64,000 bases of DNA from Gigantopelta aegis (GCF_016097555.1 NC_054704.1:31705554-31769553), one strand, 5' to 3'; shown: positions 47,401-62,400, numbered from the stretch's first letter. Notes: generated by a model from the letters alone, not told the origin. Numbers and translations are program-made.

Positions 47401-50400
47401 GTATACAGTGTACAGTATATCGACTGACGTGACGTCGGGTGAGATATCTCGCCTGCAGTAGTCAGAAGGTTAAACAAAACATTTTTTAATTATTTATTTA
47501 GCACCAGATGACCGACCCTCCAATTCATGCCTCGACCCCTGTATCCAATGGACGACCACAGCACAGTGGCCAGCATCATCGCGTGGACAGTCCGATGTAC
47601 CATGGTGCCGAAATACAAAAAACACTACAGGAGACGAAGGCTGCTCTCGTACAACTTCAAGAGGAGTACACGACGTATAAAAAAGAAAGGAGAACTAACG
47701 AAAGGTAATTTAAAGGAATAGCCTACTAAATGGCTCAATCATATGTTCACAGTGGGAGGTCGAAAAATGTAGGTCGCTATATCTTACTGAACTCATTGAG
47801 ATGTATAATTGTAAGCGTGTAAAAAAAAAAAAAGCACTGACTCTGGCTGTGATTTAATAAAATGAAAAAACCCTCACCAAAATCTGCTACGGTTAGTTGT
47901 TTAAAATGTTTGCAAAATGGCTTATGGCATCCAACTTTAGCTGAAAAAGAATGTCCTTGCATTGTACATTTCTAGCTGCATAAAATCATTGAGAAAAATG
48001 TGTTGATTGGCACTGAAGCAATGTTTAATATTGATGGATGTTTAGTATCCCTAATTACTCGTATTCAAGATCTCTTATTTGTTACACATATCGTATTCCC
48101 CACTTGGAGTATTTATTGCAGCTCTATCTGTATTTCTGAATTTACTGTCATGTGTTTTTAGTCTCAATTGCTAATAAAAAGTCTAACTGTTGTACATGCT
48201 TAGTGATATAAAAATAGTTGTTGCAGGGCTCGTGCTTATAAACCTTAAAGTCTAGACTTTAATAAAGTCCAGACTTTAACATAATGCTATGTGAATGGCA
48301 TTGCCATGACGTTAAAGTCTGGACTTTATTAAAGTCTAGTCTTTAAGGTTTACAAGCACGGGGCCAGATAACAGGAAATGAGTTTGTTTTATATTTTAGA
48401 ATAATTTCTGATGATCTGGACAAAACACGTGCAGAGTTGTCAAAACTTAAAGTGGAAAATGCTAAGCTTTCTTCTCAGGTATGTTTGGGATTTTTATTTT
48501 TTTATTTTTTTTAGTTAAATTGTTTTTGGGAGAGGAGGGGTTCAGATTTTTAGTCTTTTATTATTTGCCACTTACAGTATTTAATTTGAAATTTCAGTAT
48601 TAAACTGTATTTACCAAGAATTTTATGCCATGTATGTTAATTGTAAATCAAAAGGTTTTTTGCTGCAATTGGCATTTAATAAACTGGGCCCATATTTTCA
48701 AAGCTACGATATTATAAAACATTGTAGGATATGATGTCATTATGGCGTGTATTGTGGTGGCGTCGTAGCCTACGATGGTTTTACAATATGGTAGCGTTAA
48801 GATTAACACCCATCCCTTCCAAAGAAGAAGATGAAAAATCAAACCCCAATCTGACAGTTTGCCAAAATAGCTTAAAAAATTGTGGACAATAAATTATCCC
48901 TGGATCATGGAGATTTTTTTCTTCTTTTTATTGTTAGCAATTTTAACACAAGTGAATGTAGGAGAAGCAAATTCCCCAAAGAGTATAATTGGTCTGTATT
49001 TTAAAAAACATTTAAGCTTATTTTGTCAAACTGACCGGTTAGGGTTGGCTTTATCGTCTTCTTCTTTGGGAGGGGTGGGTGTTGATTTTTTGTTTGTTTT
49101 TGTTGTTTTTAATGTAATGGGATAGGTATTGTTGTTGAAAATTTGCAATATATTTAAATCCAAATGACTGTTTTGTAGCTGGAATTCCAGGCAGAGAGGT
49201 TTAAGACTCTGCAGGCAAATGCTGATGGTTACCGGCGCGAAATCACAGCACTTCAGGAGAAGAATCAGAAATACTCCACCTCTGTTGCAAAACATGAACA
49301 AACAATTAATGTCTTAAGAGAGGTATATCAACCTATTTGACCAGTTCACTGCAATTTATTGACCTATAACAGAATACTATTTAATTTATTTTTAAATGTA
49401 TGGTGACAGTCATATTTAGGACGAAAATAATGCAATATGTGTTAATTTAGGAACTTTTAAAACTAACTTTGTAAGTATCTGGAAAAAATAATTTAATAGT
49501 TTAATACATCCCAAAAAAACTTGACTGCCGTTTTAATATGGTTGACATAAAATATATGTAAAATTTGCAATAGCACTAATTTTATATGTCATTTATATTG
49601 ATTATGTTTAGTAGTTGATTGTATTTTCAATGTGCATTATTTAGTTCAAGATGTTAATATTCTGATAAATGTTGATCATTTTGAAAAGTCGACTATCAAG
49701 ACATCTAGAATAATTATTTTTGTCGATTAAACCAGGATCTGATGGCCGCTAATGAAAAGAACACCCACCTGGACGTCAGGTGTGAAGGCTTGAGATCCGA
49801 ACTGGAACTGGTCAAGATGTCTGAACAGCGACTGATTCAAGAGGTTACTGGACTCCGCAGGGAAAAACAGTCGCAGAACATGCTCATGTCCAATCTACAA
49901 TCCATACAGGTTTGAACTTTTGTCTCATTTAAAGTAACTATGGTTTAAGTTCAGTAGATACGTTGGGTTTCTTTTATAAATTTCAAGATGTTTAATTTAT
50001 GAATAAATTTCAAAGGTAAACTGAACAGAAGTGGCCAAATTGTAAAATGAGCCACAAGAGTCTATGTATTTTTTCACTATACAGAATAATTTAGAACAAA
50101 CAGACTTCAGATTTTTCTTGCTGCCAATTATTTTTAACATCAAAAGATTTTCAATAAATGTATATACTATGTTTTCCTCATTTCATAAGTTAGTTTAAGC
50201 TCAGAATTAACGTCCAACACCCCTCCTCCCCCCCCCCTTAAAAAAATTAAAATAAATAAAAAATAATAATAAACAGTACTGATCTATGAAGATATTAATT
50301 TTATGTTGTTGTTTTTTCTCTTCTTTGTAACGCAGACCAGCTTAGAAAGAGTTGAGTTTGAGAACAAAACCCGGCAGAAGAATCAGCTGGATGCCAAGGA

Positions 50401-53400
50401 AAAGGAGTTAATTTCCCTACGTCGACGGGTGACTACTTTAATGGAAGAACAGAAAACTGCAGCTACTAGATGGGAGGTATGTTTTGTCTTATTCTTCTAT
50501 AAGCGTTCTAGCCAGTGCACCACGACTGGTATACCAAAGGCTGTGGATGTGCTATCCTGACTGTAGGATGGTGCATATAAACAATCCATTGTTACTAATA
50601 AAAATATTTATCTTGTTTCCTCTGTAAGACATTTCCAAATTACCAAATATTTGATATCCAATAGCTGATGATTAATAAATCAGTGTGTCCTAGTGGTGTG
50701 TCATTAAACAAAACAAACCTTAATTTCTTCTCCTATAAATTAGTACTACAAACGAAACTATGTGAATATACTTTTAATGGTAAACAGAAATATTTTTTTT
50801 AAATTGTTTTACATGAAAACCACCCTCCCAGGGAGTTACATATATTTTTTAACATGATATGAATAAAAAAGGCTGTTTAAAAAAAGACAGATAAGAAACA
50901 ATTTACTGTTACAGTAGTACACATATCATATTATTCAGTCACATTTCCTCATTGATATCATTTGTTTTTAAATTGATGTGTCTTTTCCTGTGTTTAAGAA
51001 ACGTTTGAAGGATGTTGAAATGAAACTACAGGAGGAACAGAAGAGAAACCACGAGCTAAAGGATTTACTGGCTGAAACTAACAAATGTGTAGACAACCTT
51101 AAGCAAGAGGTCAGTGTGTTACCGTCTTTGTTAACGGCGACAAGTTCTTGCTGAAGACTAACCTAAATGAAACCCCTCTAAACCAGACACCTGCAGTATC
51201 AAGTTAAAAATCTGGTATTAAGGGTATCTGTGTTAAAGAGGTTCTGTTATCTTCTGATATTTAAAAAGAAACTGAAAAATGTCCGGTTTACAGACTGTCC
51301 GGGTTTAAAAGATTTCACTGTAGTTTTTTTAAGTTTTGAAAACATTTTGATGAATGTACGTAGCTTGATATTTGTATTGTATTTTCCCCCACATCTTTTC
51401 ACACTAAGATTTTTACATAATTATATAATTTTATTTTTAAGGTAAATAATTATATTCACCTTTATTTGTGATGTGTATTGTTGTGCTGGGGTTTCATTAA
51501 ACATTCATTCATTCTTTGTTTTCTTACTAATGTTTTGACAAAAATTGTATCTATTTACAGCTGAAGACGTCTGAAGCCAAATGTTTATCATTGGAAGAAA
51601 AGCTAAAAAGACTTGGTGGAGAGGGACACGGTAAACTGATATTTGACTGGGTTTTTTCTTTTTAATCTCATCGTTAATGGGAATTTCTCATGAAGTTTTT
51701 ATTGAAAATAGTTTTAACCTTTAGACTACTGGATTAATTTTTAATAAAAAACACGTTGACAGGGTACAAGTTTATAATCTTTACTCACATATATTCACTT
51801 AAATGTTTTATAAATACATGAAATAAAGTTCATATATGAATCGGTAAGTATTATTTTTGTGTCTTTTTTGTAATTTTTATTATTTTTAGATCGGCTAATG
51901 GTGATTAAAATTAGGCAAAAAATCGAAAAAGTTACGTTTACTTACGGGCATTTGTGGCCAGCTGTCCAGTATTTATGTCCTTTATTCCCGATAACAGTGG
52001 TTTTCTGACCAGAATTTTTTTTAAAACCCGAAGTACGATTCATATTGCAATATTTGGTAATTTTCGTTGTTGGTAAAACTATCAAATTTATTATCAAATT
52101 AGCTGTCACAATCAGCTATCGATCCCTGAAAATTACTGCGACGTGCCACCATTGTTGTCAAGCGAAAATACTTGACGAAAACCACTTTTTGAACTCAAAA
52201 TTTCAAGGTATTTTCAATTGAAAAAATCAAAACAAAAGCCACCATTTTGAAAAAAAATCTTTTTTCTTTTATTATGTTTCCGTTTCCGGTGAGTGTCGTG
52301 TGCAAAACGGTGGGAAATATGAATTGGGGAATGCACTGTATACAGTGTACAGTATGTCGACTGACATGACGTCGGGCGAGATATCTCTGAAGGTTAAAAT
52401 AGGCTTAATGATGTCCATTGTTTAAATGTGATGCAGTATATGTTGTTGTTTGAAGTTGTTTATTACACCACTGCAGGTGCTCCAGCTGCAAGCTCAGAAG
52501 TGTCAAATGTAGAAGAAATCAAAGATCTCAAATCACAACTCAACCAGGCTCAGCAGCGCATTAAAAGTAAGCATATAATTTTTAAGTCTTTTTAATTTAT
52601 TTTTATGCTTTACTCCTGGACAAACACATACCCTAGTGCTTTGCCCTGGGCAGAAGTTAATAGTTAATGGTTGTTGTGAGAGAAGTGGCCAGACATCTCC
52701 ATACCAAGTCGTATACTTCCTGTGGGTAAAAGCCAATACAGGGATGTGAATCAAACCTTAAAATTTATAGCATAATCACTGTGGCATTGACTTAATGTGT
52801 TAAATGCACCTTTTCCAGAGATGCCAACCATTATGAATTTGGTGGAATCATTACGAATTTAAAGCATAGATTACGCTATTACGATTGTCTTGTTCGAAAT
52901 TCCAATTTTTAGAAAGAAAATTGTAATTTCACATATTTGGTGTCGGATCGTATTTTGGAAGGCACAAATGTTGTTAACACCAGACAAATGGAACTTTTCC
53001 CCCTCTTCACCGTCAACAATCATAGATTGGTTTCCTGCTTGTTCTTTAAACTTATTATAGAGAGCATAGCAAGCGTGGCAATATAGAATAAACTAGTCTA
53101 GCAATCGGTCTTCTGAACAACCCCGATGTTTGCTGATTGGGTACTGCCTTGAACTTGACTTTACCAAAATGTCGAAGAGGAAAGGTCTCGAATCTATCGG
53201 TGAATTAGCAGTGAAAAAAACGTGTGCGTCAAAGATATAATTGAATACACTCGCTCCAGAGGCATCACTGATAACATTCCTATTTTGGGGGGTGCGATTC
53301 CTATTTTTGAAGTCCTGGATTCCTATGACACTCCAACTACATGGCTGTTAACTGTCCGTCGTGAGACGGATTTCCGTCGTCAGAGAAATTGTGGAAATTA

Positions 53401-56400
53401 TTTTTTCAGTCAGGTTTTTTTTTTTTTTTTTTTTTTATAAATGAGAATCACTTCGGCCGTTTTCGGTTTCCGTAATGTCAACCCGATCGCATCGGATGTT
53501 GTCTTTGCCCCACTGACCCCCTTTAGGGACCCATCCCAGGGTATAATCTACCATACATTTTGGGGCCAGTGACGTAAATTTCCAATCCAATATCAAACTT
53601 TTCCCCAATTAGACCCTTCGACCCAATAGTTTCCCAATAAAGATTTCCAAAGTTGCTCTTATCGTGGACACTTGAACTCATAAAAATGTTTACAAATTTA
53701 GCTAATTGTATATTTAAAAAAAAACTGACATCGAAAAAAGTTTCGTTTTGGTTTTCCGATCGATTACGAACACGTGACGAACAACTCTGACCTGGATATG
53801 CAAATTAGGTGTATCCTGTTGTGATACAGTCTGTTGTATCATAGTTTTTAGTAATAATGCCTACATTGTCTGATATAATATATTTTTGGTAGAAGAATAC
53901 AACTTTGTTTTAATCCATCCATTTGTGTTAACACATATTTGGGATCTATCGCTATTTACTTAGTCCGAACGGACGTAGAAAGTAAAAGTATTGACTTAAT
54001 GTGCATCCTGCACTACCATTTGCTGTGCTGTTTTAAGCAGACGATCTTATTTTGTAAAAAGGTGTGTACATATGTTTCGTACTTTTTTTCTCCAGATATT
54101 TTATTATTATTATTATTTATTTATTTTAAATCATGTTTGGTACGGTTTTTGTAATTACCCCCCCCCACCCCAAAAAAACAAAAAACCCAAAAAAAACAAC
54201 AACAACACAAAAACAACTTACTACAGTAGTTGTAAATTAAGTGAAAAAAAAACCAAATTTAAATGTGCTACACACTCCCTTTGAAGTAATGGCCGTACCC
54301 GATGTCACACCATGTGACGAACAGTACGTGCGAGTTTGAACACTGTTACAATGTAATAGTGATGCTGGGAGATTATTAGATTGCGTATTATAGATATTGA
54401 AACTTTAAAATAAAATTGATCTGGTAAAAAATTAACATTTACCGACCAGCGGTATGTTACTTCTTTATTATTTACGATTGAATAATGAGGTCATTCGAGA
54501 ATTACGCAACGTGCACTAAGGAGAGTGGGAATTATGGGATGTGTGACAAAACTTCATTTTTTTTTTTTAAATTTTGGGGGGGGGGGGGGGGGTGTTATTG
54601 TGCAACGTAATGTTAATTAATAAAGTATGCAACCAGTCATTGCCGTTTTATTTTAACATATATGTATTACTAAAGACCCCAAAGTAAAATATGACACGGT
54701 CACAAAACGTTACACGAGCGAGAAGGGTATTAAAACTCCAAGATTTTGCGTTACGTATTGTTAAATGAACACAGAGGTCAACAGAGGACTATTCAACGTT
54801 AGCGTAATGCAGTATCAGACATTGGCTTTTACCCCAATTTTTAACGACCATAATGAATTTGCAATAAGACTATACCCGATGTAAATGTATTTGAATATTT
54901 GATTTGTCGTCCATTAGCTGGCCGTCAAGCCTAAATAAATAATATCAAGTAATAATGCAAACTTTAAAAAAATGCCCGTAGCTTATGAAAGAACACCCCA
55001 GCAAATGTCAGCCTAATAGGACTATTTTTATTAATATAGGTTCACTGCAGGACCCATCAAATTAATGTTTTTGTCCAATAAAAAAAACAAAAAAACGGTT
55101 TGGGTTGGGAGAAATACATGTTTGAAGTGGACTACAATTGTCATATAAAACACAACCATTTTGAATGGTGATATAATCATGGCACTGACATCCGCCATCT
55201 AAACCCCCAACCAGGGCAATGCCCTGTACCTTGAAATTTCAGTCACAACATTTTACTTTTGTTAACAGCCATGCAACTAGGGTTGGCATCTGCTTTTCTA
55301 TCCACGTTTCTCTTCTTTTACATGGCACTTTTAAACTGTAATATTGTATCATAATAATAATGTTCTTGTAACAATACCATACATGACTTTTGTATGAAAC
55401 CTTTGACAATTATACTGCTGTATTTGGGCAAACTTTAAGATTTGCTAGAATAAGAGTAAGTGCATGTTTAAAATACCAGATCATAGTAATTCTTGATATT
55501 GCAGTATCTGCAAAAATATATGGTTTACTATTTCTATTCTCTATAATATATAGGTCTGGAACAACAACTTGCAACAGCAAAGAAACATGTGGAGCAGTAC
55601 AAGAAGATTTCAGACAGTGTAGAGGAAACACTAAAACAACAAAATCTGGTAAGACATAGAAAAAAAAAGGTTGGAGGCAAAACCAGTTCTGCTGAAAACC
55701 GATTGATCCACTTTTGCAGCTCTGCAGGGCACAATATTTCAAGCAAACCATTATCATGTTCACATGTAGATTACACAACTTTAACTTCAAGTGGACCATT
55801 ACACAGTCTAAAGGAAGGAAATATTTTATTTAACGACACACTCAACACATTTTATTTATGGTTATATGGCATCAGACATGGTTAAGGACCACACAGATAC
55901 TGACATAGGAAACCCGCTGTCGCCACTTCATGGGCTACTCTTTTCGATTAGCAGCAAGGGATCTTTTATATGCACCATCCCACAGACAGGATAGTACATA
56001 CCATGGCCTTTGTTACACCAGTTGTGGCGCACTGGCTGGAACAAGAAATAGCCCAATGGGTCCACCGATGGGGATTGATCCTAGACCGACCGCGCATCCA
56101 GCGAATGCTTTACCACTGGGCTACATCCCGTCCCTTACACAGTCTAAAAGTCATAGAAACTGTTCGTTAACAATTTAAAATAAAATATTTGACTTCGCTT
56201 GAAATTAGTTTAAGCTGAAAGTACTGTTATTGCATAATGTCAATGCAGGTTTTAGGTATTTGATTGGTATTGTCCACATAACAGTAGTTAAAAACCATGA
56301 TTATCTAAGATTTTAAAACACTGTCCCCTGCCAGATGCCCTACTACTGAGCTAAATTCTGCTTTATTTTATAGTAGAAGCCATTTCAGTGTTAATTCACA

Positions 56401-59400
56401 TCTGTGAACTGTTTCATAATGTAATACAGGATGGATTTTGTGTGTGTTTTTAATTATATATTTATATTGATTTATAAGTAAAATTCATCTCATTCATTTC
56501 AGACTAGCAAACAGTTTCAAGATGGTTTGGAAAAGAGAGCTTCTGAAATGAAACAAGGTAACTTATGAAAGAAAAATCATTGAAACTCACCACCCATAAA
56601 ATACTTTAAATTCTTCTCATTCATTCCATGGTATTAAGTAAGATTAAATAAATGTGGAATACTATTGCAGTGTAAAAACATTAGTTACTTTTCTGTAAAT
56701 TATACAAAAACCTTAGCACATGCTCACAATTTGTAAATTGTGCAAACTGTGGGAATCTGCAGTGCTTATGCTGCATTCATTTTGTGCTCATGAATATCGT
56801 GAATTCGCAAGTTCCAAATTGTGAACACGACTTGTGCACTGTCACTCCAATCTCACACACCCCAACTTACAATTGTACGAATGATTTGTGTTTGTTCTGC
56901 CATTTTATGCTCCAGTTCACAAGTTGTGTTCAGGTGGTTATTTTATCAAAAGGACACTCATCACAACTTGTGAATTTGAAAGGATTATATCCACGACTTG
57001 TAATGAATGCAGCATTATATGCAAAATGAAAATCATGCATGTGTATAAATTGTGTGACTTTGGTTCTGCACAAATGATATAAAATGAATCCCCCTCCATA
57101 TTTTCCCCAGGGTACAATATTAGTATTGAAGAAGGAAGGGAATGTTTTATTTAATGATGCACTCAACACATTTTATTTATGGTTATATGGCGTCAGACAT
57201 ATGGTTAAGGACCACACATATATTAAGAGGAAACCCGCTGTAACCATTTTATGGGCTACTCTTTTTGATTAGCAGCAAGGGATCTTTTATATGCACCATC
57301 CCACAGACAGGATAGTACATACCACAGCCTTTGTTACACCAGTTGTGGAGCACTGGCTGGAACGAGAAATAGCCCACATATCATAGGCTGTGGTATGTGT
57401 TATCCTGTCTGGGATGGTGCATATAAAAGATCCCTTGCTGCAAATCAAAAAGAATAGCCCATGAAGTGGTGACAGCAGGTTTCCTCTCAGTATCTGTGTG
57501 GTCCTCAACCATATGTCAGACGCCATATAACCATAAATAAAATGTGTTGAGTGTGTCGTTAAATAAAACATTTCCTTCCTTGTAAGATGATAAAGGAAAA
57601 TGTTTGGTAACTTAACACATCATTAATAGAGGCACTGATTTTCCACGATCGCAGAATCGCGAAAATACCTATCTGAAACGGAATTCCCGATTTTTTTCAA
57701 AAACATTATTTGACTTTAAATAGCACATTTGATTAATGAAAATTTATTTTTCGAACTAGAAACTATAGACACCAACATCTGCCTGTGCTATGCTACGAAA
57801 CTAGTACCTTTGTATGTTTCGCCAAATGTTTAATGTAGAGTATCTAGACATTTTACCAGTCGTGTTTTCTTCGCTTAACGGGGGGAAAACCGAACATTGT
57901 GAGCTAAAATTGTCTGATATTTACTCAAGTGAAAGATATATTATATTATGTTTGCTTATTAATTTTTAACATTTGCGGCATTGCCATATTTCCAATCTCA
58001 CAAAGGAATGCGGTAATTGCATATTGTATGCCAGGCTTTGTTCAAAATAAATTATACAAGGGAAGTGGTTTATAGTGTGATCGTTTGTAATTATTTTCCC
58101 GATCATATCGTAAAGAAAACCAATAATGTCTGAAGTCTGTGTTGCAGCGTATTCACAAGTTAAATTCCTGTGTGTGTGTGTGTGTGTGTGTGAAACAAAA
58201 ACAGAATTTGTAACATTATGAAACGGAAAAGGGAAAAATCTGAAACGGAAAATCAGTGCCTCTACATTAATAATTTTCTGCTTGTTTTTTTCAGAAATAG
58301 AACAGTTGGAAAAACGAGTAGAGGTCATGGAAAAAGAAAGACAAGATTTGTTGAATGAAAATATTAAAATATCAGAAGAAAGTCATACACTGGTAAGAAT
58401 TGTTCATTTGTTCATTAGAAATGTGAAAAGCTCTTGCCATTATTAAATTAAAATTACTAGGACAACCAATGGCCGTAGCTCCTTGAGCTTTGACCCATTG
58501 ATTTGCCATTTGGTATATAGTGCCTGTTATATTCATGATTACAGAACGGGCTTATATTTCTGGTTATTTCGCAAAGTTTTACCAATGTTATTTTAACTAA
58601 TTTATTTTGTGGTAGAAACTGTTGTTTCATTATTAATTGGAAATGGTAATTTTGGAGGAATGCATGTTTTTGGAATCACTAATTGCTAAATTTACAAAGC
58701 TTATATATTTCTTACATGCATGTAACTACATACATTTACAATACTTAAACACATGCTTTTAAGAAAAACAGGTTTCATAAATTCGGTGTCAGGATTGGCT
58801 GGGCGTCTTGCACAGACTGTCCTTGCTGATACACCTCTGTTACAAGGGATGGTACGGGCTGTGAGGGTTGCTAGCTGGAACCTGTTTCGCAGATGCGTGG
58901 TTCGGATCCATGTGTCTTGGCAAGTGGTTGTCATGGGTGGTCGGCTGCTACAGGGACAGTCCCTGACCTGGTTGTTTTGTTTATATTGTTGCCATAAGTG
59001 CCATATGGTGTTTCTGTGGATTTTGAATTGACGTCTGACGTCACGCTGTGCGGTCCCAGATTCAAGCATCCCTATGACTCGCCATCTGTCAGTTTCACTG
59101 AAGCGTGGCATAACAAAACTGCATCAAACTGTTCACTAATGGTGTTTTTCTGACTTCTGGAGGCTGCACAGAGTGGCAATGATTTGCGACTGAATGTCTG
59201 GCCTTTTATGGTGAACACAGGACAGGATTTCTCTCAAATATTCCATGTTTCTTGCACAAAGCATGCAATCGATGCAACAACTGCTTGGTTGCATTTCTCT
59301 AGTTTACATCCATAAATCCATTCACAAATTTATTACTCCAAACAACCCATGTAACAATAACTTTTGCCTTTGAGTATATATATGGCAGTTTAAAAAAATT

Positions 59401-62400
59401 ACCTACGGCACAAATACATTTCATAAATGCAGTCCTTTGATTTTTTGTATTTGATTTTTTTCCCTATTTTAAAATGCTGATTTTTGGAAGCATCTGTCTA
59501 GTCTTTGGGGCGAGATTTAGCTCAGTCGGTTGAGTGCTCGCTTGAGGTGCTTGGATTGCAGGATCGAACCACCTCGATAGATCCATTCAACTGATTGGGG
59601 TTTTTCTCATTCCAACTAATGCACCACACCTGGTCTGAGGCCATGGTATGTGCTTTCCTAACTGGGAAAATGCATATAAAAGATCCCTTGCTGTGTGTGT
59701 CAGAACTACCAAATGTTTGATCTACAATAGCCGATGATTAATTAATCAATTTGCTCTAGTGGTGTCGTTAAAGGCATATAAGATATACCTATGGTATAAA
59801 TACCTTTTGTGATTGGTGTTTTTCCCATTGCAACCAATGCACAACAACTGGTCAAAGGCAGTGGTATGTGCTTTCCTGAATGGGAAGTGCATATAAAAGA
59901 TTAGAAAAAAAATGTAGCATGTTTCCTCTACCAAATGTTTGACATCCAATTGCCGATGATTAGTTAATCAATTTGCTCTTGTGGTGTTGTTAAACAAAAC
60001 AAACTTTTTTCTTTCTTTTTTTCTGTCTAGTCTTAAAGGCATATAAGATATACCTACAGTATAAATACCTTTTGTACTTTCAGCCATTCTATTTATTTAT
60101 ATTTTAGAATGCTGATCTTCGGAAGCAGCTGTCAAGTCTGCAGAACGAGCTGCAGGAAGCTGTGGAGAGACGCGAGGTGGCCATAGCTAATGAGGAGTCG
60201 GCCAAGAGAGACTTGGATGCGCAGATTAAAATAGCTGCTGAGGTTCGTTATTAGTCAATGTCTGTCCATCTAATCTTCACATAGTTTTCCTCTGACATTT
60301 TTTTTATCCGCAATGCCTCAAGATATTCAGGTGAAATTTTGTGTATAGCTTTATCATATACTGTTACAGATCAAGTTTGACTTTTGTGGCGAATTACTCA
60401 TGTTTCACAGAGTTATGAATTTAGGAGATATAAAAATGTGTTGGTGCCCCGTAGGGAACATGTATTCATTAGCAGTACTCTCAGAATGTTTATGTAGATA
60501 ATATTGATGGTGTTTGTTTTATGTAAGTTAGGCATCTGTGTTCAACATGATGCATATAAAAGATGCCTTGCTACTAATGGAAAAATGTAGCAGGTTTTCT
60601 CTCTAAGACTATAAGTCAAAATGACCAAATAGCCAATGGTTATTAAATCAATGTGCTCTAGTGATGTCATTAAACAAAACAAACGTTAGTTTATTTTCTC
60701 TCAGACTATATGTCAAAATTAGCAAATGTTTGACATCCAATATTCGATTATTAATAAATCAGTGTGCTCTAGTGGTGGTGTTAAACAAAACAAACTGTTC
60801 AACACTATTATGAATATTGCTTGGGTCATCCATTAACAAATATGTTTTTTATAACCCAAACAACCATTTGACTCTTCTTTTTTTTCTTTGGTTGATGGAG
60901 GGAATGAAGAAAGAATTTGGTTTAAAATGTTTGAAGAATTATCATTATTTGTGTTGTTAAAAAAAAACAAGGAAGAAAACATTTGTGCTAAAAGCAGTTG
61001 GTGTATACATTTGAAGAAATGTTTTATTTTGGTGCAGGCACAAAACAAGTATGAACGAGAACTGATGCTTCATGCTGCTGATGTAGAAGCTCTGACATCA
61101 CACAAGAAACAGGCGAGTTCATCAACATATGTTAATTTATCTCAGTGTGTACTCAGCGTCACTACTGAAGGGTCACTCATATTGTTAGTACTACACATGT
61201 TGACGATACCCGTCCAACACACTAATTATGAAAGAAGGAAAGTATGGCCTTCGTGGATTAGGCCCAGAGTGAGGTTTCCTAAGTAGCATTTGGATTTCAA
61301 TATGAGTAATAGTACTTCCGGTTATAGGCCACAACAAAATGATAAAAGTTATGCAAACATATGTACCTAGTATCACCCCAACAAATGGTTTGTCTCAACA
61401 CACCCATGTCTGAAATTCTGTATGTTGTGCCCGTGCAATGCATTTTGTTGTGTACCATTACTCATATTGAAATCCAAATACTACTTAGGAAACCTCACTC
61501 TGGGCCTAATCCACGAAGGCCATACATTCCTTCTTTGGACGGGCATCGTTAACGTGTAGTACTAACAATATAGTATATACTGAGTGTATATAAACTAGAC
61601 ATGGAAAATACATTTTGCAAATATTTGACACTTCATTTGTTTTAAACATAATTATTAGTCTGAAATTAGCCATTTTTGGATTGAAAAAAAAAAGAGCTGA
61701 TAGTATAGCCTTTCCCAGCATTTTAATCAAAATACATTTATCCAGTCGGCAACATAAACATTGTAATTCAAGCATCGCTTTAAAGAATAAAAACAAATAA
61801 AATAAAGATGGAATGGTTTGTTCTTAGTATTTGTTTCATTTTGGCTTGTTGCTTTTTTCATTGTAGATTGAAAATTTCAATGCACTGCTAACAGAAGCAC
61901 AAGAAGTGGGTAAAAAAGCTGAACAAGAATTAACAGAATCACGGGTGAGTGCGAGTTTGTTTTGTGATCATCTGTAAATTATAAATCCATTGTTTAATGT
62001 CTTTCATAATCTAATAATATAATTGTGTTTCCATTTATACATTTTAGGACAATTTAATTGGTTGAACGATGCTTATTTGTTTGCATTCATAGCTTTATGA
62101 TTAAAAAAAAAAACATTAAACTGAACCAATCAATAAAGTATCTTTAACTATATTTAGCTTAGAAGTCTCAGTAAAAACATGGAAAATTTAATTTTCTTAT
62201 TTGGCAAAATCATTTAATGTAATGATCAATTTGTTTTTTTTTAAATGGGATTTGTGCAATTTTTTAAGTTAAACAGATAAATTGGCAAAATGTTCTGTTC
62301 ACCCAGAGTTAGCCCTGATTAGATCAAATAAAGTGGACTGTGAATAATGAAAACCGTTCAGTAGCTAGCTGTGTGTTCATGATATTTTGCAGTATGTTGA

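Noticed and set aside
55410..55799. 129-codon minus-strand frame over TPR exon 29
   Set aside because: It is antisense to a well-supported exon and has no recognisable domain.
61191..61552. Related open frames on both strands near 61200-61550
   Set aside because: They arise from the inverted arms of the foldback element and share the same repeated sequence.
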